Below the pieces are notes generated by a model. The model had not been told where the DNA came from, ran no database searches, and saw only the letters and a list, made by a program, of their open reading frames with translations. 64,000 nucleotides of DNA, taken from NCBI GenBank assembly GCA_022495995.1, contig JAFEMH010006978.1, positions 42,421 through 106,420 on the forward strand, in the 5' to 3' direction. A program made the position numbers and the translations under genes. Every line of letters starts with the position of its first letter. The first letter of the stretch is position 1. Source of the DNA: Adenophora triphylla var. japonica (taxonomy: Eukaryota; Streptophyta; Magnoliopsida; Asterales; Campanulaceae). This document shows positions 58,401-64,000 of the stretch, piece by piece.

Positions 58401-60541
58401 AATACGTTAACATAAAACTGGAAAGCAAAGGGAATAAAAGCAATCATAACCGCTGTTGAACATAATCCATTGCAGCTCAGTGAATTCAGAAATATTATCT
58501 AGCCTACTAACTGACTATCCATTAGAACAGTAGAACAATAAAGTGAATTATTAACTTCAGGGGCATTAGTTGCACATCATGTTGGTTATGCAAGGAAACA
58601 AACTGGAAACAGCCTTAAAAACCTTATTGTACTTTCTAGTTAAGAAAAAGGGACAGGACCGTAAACTAAAACCTGCAATCTCTACTCGGGCCCTGTTGAG
58701 TCTATGCTCAATAGAGACAAACTTATAGAAGCATCGTATAAACTTAAGGTCATCAACCTACTGAGTCCCACTTCTTTCCTCTTATATATACATTCATGCT
58801 AACACCCTAACAGATTCACCAAATCAAAATTCTATTATAGAAGTTTAGAAGGTAGTAGCGAAGTACATATTCTCAATGCTAGACGGCGAGCAATAACAAG
58901 CCGGTATGCTAAATTTTTACACAAAAGAAATGTAGCAAACTAGATAACTGATTTCACAGATGGACATGTAAATGTGAAACAACATACATATATGAAAGTG
59001 GAATGCTACAAAGAAAGGGCTCTTATTGAAGATACCAAAGCATCCTTATATCAAGATTTTGAATCATGTTATTCTGGGGCAGATCCTTTTTTAGGAGGGG
59101 TCATTCCTCGGGTAAAACTCGAAACTACAAATTATCGAGTGAAAAGATAGAGAGCTCTTCACTGGCTTAAATAGCAAGAAAACATGTATGGCGTATCTAG
59201 GGTTAAAACATTGATACACAATTAGTGATATTACCTTAAGTACTCTGAGCTCAGTTTTGGTAATTTCGCGCCCGTTCATGTAAACTCTTGTATTTCCATT
59301 GCTTGCATCCTGTTGTAGCTTACCCCCAACATTTAGTTTTGAACTTATAATCCTATCAGGCTTCTCCCTCCTAAAAATCCAAGCACTAAAGGGTTAACAG
59401 CAGAACATTACAATGAAATAAAAACACAACACCAGAAATGCTCATAAAACACCAAAAAAATCAAAAAAAGAATTCACCTTCCCCCAAAGCCCAGAATCCT
59501 TGTCATACCAGTACCCGACCGGGAAAATTCAATTTCTGTGGAGAGGGAAAGAGGCAACTCCAAAAACTTCAGCCAACTCATCTGGGCGTAACTGCCTTCC
59601 ATTAACAACAAGCTGCCCGGACGAAGCTGGGATTAGGTTGAACATTCTTTCTCAGCCTCTTGCATGATCTGCCTCACCTCCAAAGGACTGCAAAACTTTC
59701 AACAACATCCTCGAACATTTCCCCAAAGTAGGCCGCTTCATTTCATCTATAGGCTTGGCCAATGCAGCTCACACACTTGCGACCTTCAGGCATAGACCCC
59801 ATAGCCTTGAGAACACAGTTACTACAGTACCTGGCATCACACACAATGCAAGCCTCCCTCTCTTTCAACCTGTTCCTTCTTCTCACACCTGTAGCAAACT
59901 CCGCTCTTCCGCGGATTCCGAGTTGTAGCCACAGGAGGTGAAGCAGAATCCGCCGAATGTGCCGGTGACGACGAATCACCACCACCATCACCAACGTTGC
60001 CATGGCCATCTTCCGGCGCAACAAACTTCACCACATTGACAACTCTCCTCGCCGCAGCCGCAGCCTCAGCCTCAGCCTCAGCCCTCAGCCTCAACGTCGA
60101 CATCTTCTTCGATTGCAGGGGAACCGCGCAACTAACAGCAGAAGGCGAACTGGAAAAGTCAGCTCTGGAAACAGACGAAGATCTACGACTATTGCTATTA
60201 TTATTACTGTAATTGCTATCTTTCCTGCACAAGCGGCGGAGATTGCCGGAATCTACCACCGCCATTGTGAACTCGACTAAACCTAGAAGGCTTACAACTG
60301 TGATTATGCGCAACGGAGAGAACGGAATCGGGGATTGAACGAGAGGAGGAAAAAGAATCTGGCGAGGGGAGTGGATCAACGCTAGGAAGGTCGTAGTTGG
60401 TTTGGAGAGACTGTCGTACTCGATGGCGATGGAGTAATCGAGTTGATCTTCGTCCGGTAACGGAGCTCCCGGTGGTAACATCTTCCGGAGAGTTTGTTCC
60501 CAAGCGGCAGCCTTGGATTCTTCCAATTCCTGCTCCACCAT
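46475..60541 (-). CDS. XLG3: Extra-large G protein, XLG3 type, eight exons
   Basis: Exons: 59478-60541, 59235-59370, 57591-57695, 57294-57479, 53620-53797, 47924-48189, 47504-47673, 46475-47096, all with GT-AG borders. The N-terminus [20 protein letters not shown] is that of XLG3 proteins. Exon 1 then gives a Cys-rich region ([22 protein letters not shown]). Exon 4 holds the P-loop [11 protein letters not shown], with Thr in place of the usual Lys as in XLGs. Exon 7/8 takes the place of DVGGQ (LNTKGVNDG), and exon 8 has NKYD. XLGs replace G-alpha with G-beta-gamma at membrane and nucleus in defence and growth. Exons 3-8 (1527 bp) have no break. Exon 1 needs several frame changes (about 60410, before 60260, 59890, 59760, 59695, 59640, 59555) and exon 2 lacks two bases near 59363. 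Decay or assembly indels are possible. Confidence 0.87.
47173..47465. mobile_element. Stowaway-type MITE in XLG3 intron 7-side sequence
   Basis: The ends CTCTCTCCGTCCCAT and ATGGGACGGAGGGAG are flanked by TA at 47171-47172 and 47466-47467. It lies in the intron between exons 8 and 7. Confidence 0.85.
48701..48945. mobile_element. MITE-like element with CTCCCT ends
   Basis: The left end TACACTCCCTTCC and the right end, in reverse complement TATACTCCCTGTC, are inverted repeats. A related single end lies at 48313. It is in intron 5. Confidence 0.6.
49432..49537. mobile_element. Short foldback MITE
   Basis: About 106 bp: CTCCCTCCGTCCCAAAATGA pairs with TCATTTTGGGACAGAGATAG across an A-rich centre. 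TA flanks are at 49430-49431 and 49538-49539. Confidence 0.75.
49770..51562 (-). mobile_element. Non-autonomous Helitron in XLG3 intron 5
   Basis: On the - strand it starts TCTATATATTAAAGCAGG (51562; 51566 is also possible) and ends with a hairpin GCCGTGCATCGCACGG followed by GTGTACTG and CTAG at 49773-49770, then T. 5' TC, a 3' hairpin, a CTAG end and insertion between A and T are Helitron features. Inside are direct repeats: TTGACCGGTCAAGTAATTAA blocks at 50584 and 50692, a segment of about 90 bp at 50817 and 50928, and TGACCGACTTG motifs at 51136-51280. There is no Rep/helicase ORF. Confidence 0.8.
52371..53411. mobile_element. Foldback DNA element with about 170-bp inverted ends
   Basis: GATTAAGAGCTCG...GTACAAGGTTTCTGCC from 52371 to about 52540 is the imperfect reverse complement of about 53240-53411 (GGCAGGAAACCTCTTTGTAC...). 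Both arms contain TTTTGGTAGA and AATATTAGTGCTTGTAACCT. The centre has no recognisable gene. It lies in intron 5 of XLG3. The family is not identified. Confidence 0.75.
54370..55310. other. Intronic sequence with possible retrotransposon promoter
   Basis: A single MITE end (GGGACGGAGGGAG) is at 54421-54433. Further right, TATATAAAGCCTTGAAAAGC at about 55119 followed by GGGGTGACACCTACGG at about 55240 resembles the R/U5 part of an LTR, but no second end was found. Confidence 0.3.
55322..55967. mobile_element. Terminal-inverted-repeat element in XLG3 intron 4
   Basis: CACAAAAGCAGTTGTTCTGC... (55322 to about 55440) matches the reverse complement of about 55850-55967, over roughly 115 bp including TCCATAATACCGTAC. 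There is no transposase frame. The target duplication is not clear. Confidence 0.75.
56533..57142. repeat. 305-bp tandem duplication in XLG3 intron 4
   Basis: 56533-56837 and 56838-57142 are direct copies joined without a gap. Only two substitutions were noticed (AAATCC/AAGTCC and TTGTGAC/TTGTAAC). It lies 152 bp from the exon 4 donor. Confidence 0.95.
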
Positions 60542-61037
60542 TGCTCAACCAAAGTCTTCAATTTGGGTGAGATTTGAATTGGGGAATGGGAGGAGTTGGG
60601 ATTGGACTTTTAGAGTCAAAAAGAAGTCAAAATGCGGTGGTAGGGAGAGACATTGTCGGAGAGCTTAATGAAAAATGTTGGTGGTTCGGGGATTTGGAAC
60701 TGTTTCACTTGTTTGCTGCAGCCTTCCGGCCGTGAAAACCCTCAACCAAATATGAAAAGTCTATATTATAAATCACATCCAATGCTTTTAACAGCATGTG
60801 AGCAGCTTCATCCGCGTAACGACCAATTGGGCCTCACTATTCACTCCTTCCCATTTCCCGCCCTTAAAAAAAAATTATAAATATTTTTTGAAAAAAAAAA
60901 AATGTGCTACTTGGACTAATTTTCATATTTTTAAAAAAAAAAAAAAAAAAATTAAATTAAAAAAAAATTAAAAAAAAAAAAAAAACAAAAAACGTGGCGC
61001 GGACTCGGACAGCTTATATGGTTTATTATACGATATA
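60542..61037. promoter_or_regulatory. Upstream region of XLG3
   Basis: This is the presumed 5' UTR and promoter on the - strand. 60880-60990 is a long A-rich tract (T-rich on the coding strand). No clear TATA box can be assigned. A MITE begins at 61038, so only about 500 bp of unique upstream sequence is left. Confidence 0.4.
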
Positions 61038-61338
61038 CTCCCCTCCGTCCCACTTCAATAGTGCACTAACTTTTTGGGTGCACAGCAGAATTAATAAAAG
61101 TGACGTAAAGAAAAGAGAAAAAGCTAAATGTCATGTGAGTATGTAAAAATTAAACAGGAGTAGAGAATGAGCGGAGCATTGAAGTTAGAGAAAATGCTGC
61201 GAAATAAAAAAGTAAAATAGGCGAGAGAATGAGTGGGATAACAAATGAACATTCCTTTCCATTTTCGAGTAAGTATCAATTGATACGCGACAAATCAAAA
61301 AATAAATAAAAGTATTGATCGAAGTGGGACGGAGTGAG
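61038..61338. mobile_element. Stowaway-type MITE upstream of XLG3
   Basis: The ends CTCCCCTCCGTCCCAC and GTGGGACGGAGTGAG have TA at 61036-61037 and 61339-61340. Confidence 0.85.
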
Positions 61339-61350
61339 TATAGGAGTATA

Positions 61351-61638
61351 CTCCTCCGGCCCCATGAACGCGACTAACTTTCAGCGCTGGAAATTGGGCA
61401 AGTTGACGTAAGTTGTTATGCTTAAACGTCATGTGAGCATTTAAAAATTAAATAAGTAGGCAGTAACGAGTTTATTTAATAAATGAGCAGAGAGAATGTT
61501 GTGGAGTGTAAAAGTGAAGTAGGAGAGAAAATGAGTGGGTGAAATAGTGAATATTCTTTCGCCATTTCTTGTTTCGTATTCACGTGGGACGCACTCAAAA
61601 TAAAAATAAGCTTTGCATTGCTGCAGACGGAGCGAGCA
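61351..61638. mobile_element. Second Stowaway-type MITE upstream of XLG3
   Basis: The ends CTCCTCCGGCCCCATG and GACGGAGCGAG are flanked by TA at 61349-61350 and 61639-61640, only 12 bp from the previous MITE. The two share an internal AATGAGYGG / TCATGTGAG layout, so they are related but diverged. Confidence 0.75.
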
Positions 61639-61659
61639 TATAATTGGACAACAACAAAA

Positions 61660-62160
61660 TGTTAAAAAAAAAAAAAAAAATTTACATTTTTGGTATAAGT
61701 TTTATATACACTATAAAATATTTTACATCTATTTTTATATTGTATTGTGGGCTTTTATATTTGTTATCTTCGTTTTTTATCGTTGTAATGATGTATTAAA
61801 AACAACAATGTAGCAGTTTCATGTCCTAGGTTCGATGGGAGGTGCAACATCCATCCATCCATCCATATATACTACTAGTACATATTGCCCGCTGTCTAGC
61901 TGATTACCTAGCTACAAGGCTTTTTTTTTTTTTTTCCAAATTAATTTTTTTTTAATTTTAAAAAAATAAAAAATCAAGCATTTAATTAATTTAAGTAAAC
62001 CCTCCTAAAGCCCACTCTTAGCCCAAACTCAAAGTCTTAACACAAATTAAGGGCAAAATAGGAAACAGATTAAATACCTATGCTAGTGGGGTCAGTGGAA
62101 AATCCCTCCTAATCGTCTTCATAAAACCTGTTTCACTGAGTGGCTTAATTTATACTATAG
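61660..62160. other. AT-rich intergenic sequence
   Basis: A and T tracts (61662-61680, 61920-61935) and CCATCCATCCATC at about 61850. No gene is seen. Confidence 0.5.
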
Positions 62161-64000
62161 ATTAAACATATATAATATTAAAGTTGTACAAATTTCAAGT
62201 TCCTACGGCCCGCCACGCTGCAGTTTCTTATTCATCGATATTTTGCATTTCGATCCTTTAAATTTACTTCATTTTCTCCAATAAATAAGCTTTTTGGTCC
62301 ATAAATAACAATCATTTGTGTTTTAGTCCTTTTAATTCATTTGTTTTTTAGTCCTTTGAAAATTAAATTCCTTAATAATTTAAATTTTTGGTCCATAAAA
62401 ATCATTCATTCGTGTTTTAGTCCTTTTAATTCATTTGTATTTTAGTCCTTTAAAAAATTAAATCCAATAGATCTCCGATAATTTGATTCATAATAAATCC
62501 AATAAGTTTAGTTAATTAATAATTATGCATTAAAATAAATCCAATAAGTTTATTTAAATGAAATAAATCCAATAAGTTTATTTAAATATTTTATATCAAA
62601 ATTATCGCCTTCACTTTTTAATTGTTGTATATAAATCCTAACATATTGTTTTCGCTTATTTAAATGAAATTAATTATTAATTAAACTTATACATTAAAAT
62701 AAATCCAATAAGTTTATTTAAATGAAACAATTCACAAATAAGTTTATTTAAATGTTTTATGTCAAAATTAGCGTCTCACTTTTTTATTGTCAGATATAAA
62801 CCTAACATATTGTTTTCGCTTTTTTATTTAAATGAAATTAATTATTAATTAACTTTATACATTAAAATAAATCCAATAAGTTTATTTAAATGAAATAATT
62901 CACATTTTTTGTTCATAAAAATCATTCATTTGTATTTTTAGTCCTTTTAATTCATTTGTGTTTTAGTTAGTCATTGTCTATACGTGTTAATCATTCGTGA
63001 GCTTAGTCCTTTAAAAAGATTCATTTTGTAGCTTAGTCCTTTAAAAAGTCAAACCAATAAATCAAATCAAGGTTAATTTGAAAAAGTCCCCAAATTTTAG
63101 CATATTATTGCAATGTATAAGTTTCAATTTAAAACATGGTTAATTCACTAATTTTATTAATTGCCGAAATTTAATGGTTAATTTAACACGAGTATCAGTC
63201 AAAAAAACCCTATTAATTAGGAACTTATCCATTATTATACATAAAATGATTGAGATGATTCTTAATTGTCGAAATTTAAGGACTAATTTAAATACGTATC
63301 GTAGGCCAAAAAATAAAAAAATCCTAAGGTGGTTCTACTTAATAATCATTATATATAAAATGATTTGGGATGATTTCACAATACATTTTAGTTGATTTCG
63401 CAAATGGCCGAAATTTTAGTTGATGTAAATTTAAATATTTACATTACATTCAAATATTGCAAGATAAGAAAGTAAATTTAAATATTTACATTACATTCAA
63501 ATTAAGTTGACTTATGAAGATAACAAAAATAATTATATTTTTTTATATTCATTTTGATGTATTATTTGATTGGTATTTGTTTAAATATGTAACAAAGTAA
63601 ATTCCTTATATATAAGTTTCTCCATCCATCCATATCCATATATAATATTAAAGGTAAGAAATTTCAAGCTCCACATCTCGTCACGCTGCAAGCTCTTATT
63701 CGCCGATATTTTGCATTTTGAAGCCCTGGAATTTCATTCATTTTCTCCAATAAATCAGCTTTTTGGTCCATAAATAACAATAATTTGTGTTTTAGTCCTT
63801 TTAATTCATTTGTTTTTTAGTCCTTTGAAAATTAAATTTCCCAATAATTCAAATTTTTGGTCCATAAAAATCATTAATTTGTGTTTTAGTCCTTTTAATT
63901 CATTTGTGTTTTAGTCCTTTGAAAATTAAATCATTATATTTTCATTAAATCATGGTTAAAAATTGTTTTTTTATAATTATAAAAGTTAAATTGTGACAAA
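62161..64000. repeat. Long direct repeats in AT-rich intergenic DNA
   Basis: The block CATATATAATATTAAAG ... CGATATTTTGCATTT ... AGCTTTTTGGTCCATAAATA starts at about 62167 and again at about 63637, a period near 1.47 kb, the second copy running off the window. Between them TTTTAGTCCTTTTAATTCAT and CCAATAAGTTTATTTAAATG recur many times. No frame is convincing. The family is unknown. Confidence 0.65.

Overview
This is plant nuclear DNA, most likely from a eudicot with a repeat-rich genome. It has Ty3/gypsy and Ty1/copia LTR retrotransposons, a tRNA-derived SINE, Stowaway-type MITEs, a Helitron, a relic of an endogenous pararetrovirus, and one host gene with eight exons. No bacterial features were seen. 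The species cannot be named from the sequence alone. || Layout. 1-34923 is a nest of LTR retrotransposons. An old Ty3/gypsy element on the + strand (outer element; its 5' LTR lies left of the window, its 3' LTR is 33918-34923) is split inside its reverse transcriptase by a second element on the - strand (2906-25580, two 1044-bp LTRs, perfect 5-bp target duplication ACCCC). That second element lacks pol and is split in turn by a third element on the + strand (8490-22899, two 975-bp LTRs) of the same family as the outer one. The outer element itself sits in a copia element on the - strand, whose integrase remnant is 34924-36150, so four levels are visible. || The outer and inner elements share one plan: LTR, PBS, gag, protease/G-patch/RT/dual RNase H/integrase on the + strand, then two antisense genes (a DUF7745-like ORF and a four-exon plant-mobile-domain gene) with their own promoter-like sequences, then a 41-42-bp tandem array, polypurine tract and LTR. 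This is the plan of Tat-lineage elements with extra antisense ORFs. Every copy carries disabling mutations. || 36192-38870 is a decayed caulimovirid-like movement-protein and coiled-coil region without RT. 39.0-44.2 kb holds a SINE with a 12-bp target duplication, a 1.69-kb solo LTR (copia-like), and a solo gypsy LTR (TSD GTTAG) inside the LTR of another Tat-like element. 46475-60541 (- strand) is an extra-large G-protein gene of the XLG3 type. Exons 3-8 are fully open, while exons 1-2 carry several apparent frameshifts. Its long introns contain MITEs, a Helitron, two foldback elements and a 305-bp tandem duplication. 61-64 kb is AT-rich intergenic DNA with two MITEs and long direct repeats. 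|| The most unusual signals are (1) pairs of short dyads (TGTCTCGCGCGAGACA type) placed 60-180 bp upstream of TATA boxes in the LTRs and before the antisense genes, with different dyad sequences but the same placement in two unrelated LTR families, and (2) two kinds of recurrent stem-loop at fixed positions in the Tat-like elements, with some paired substitutions.
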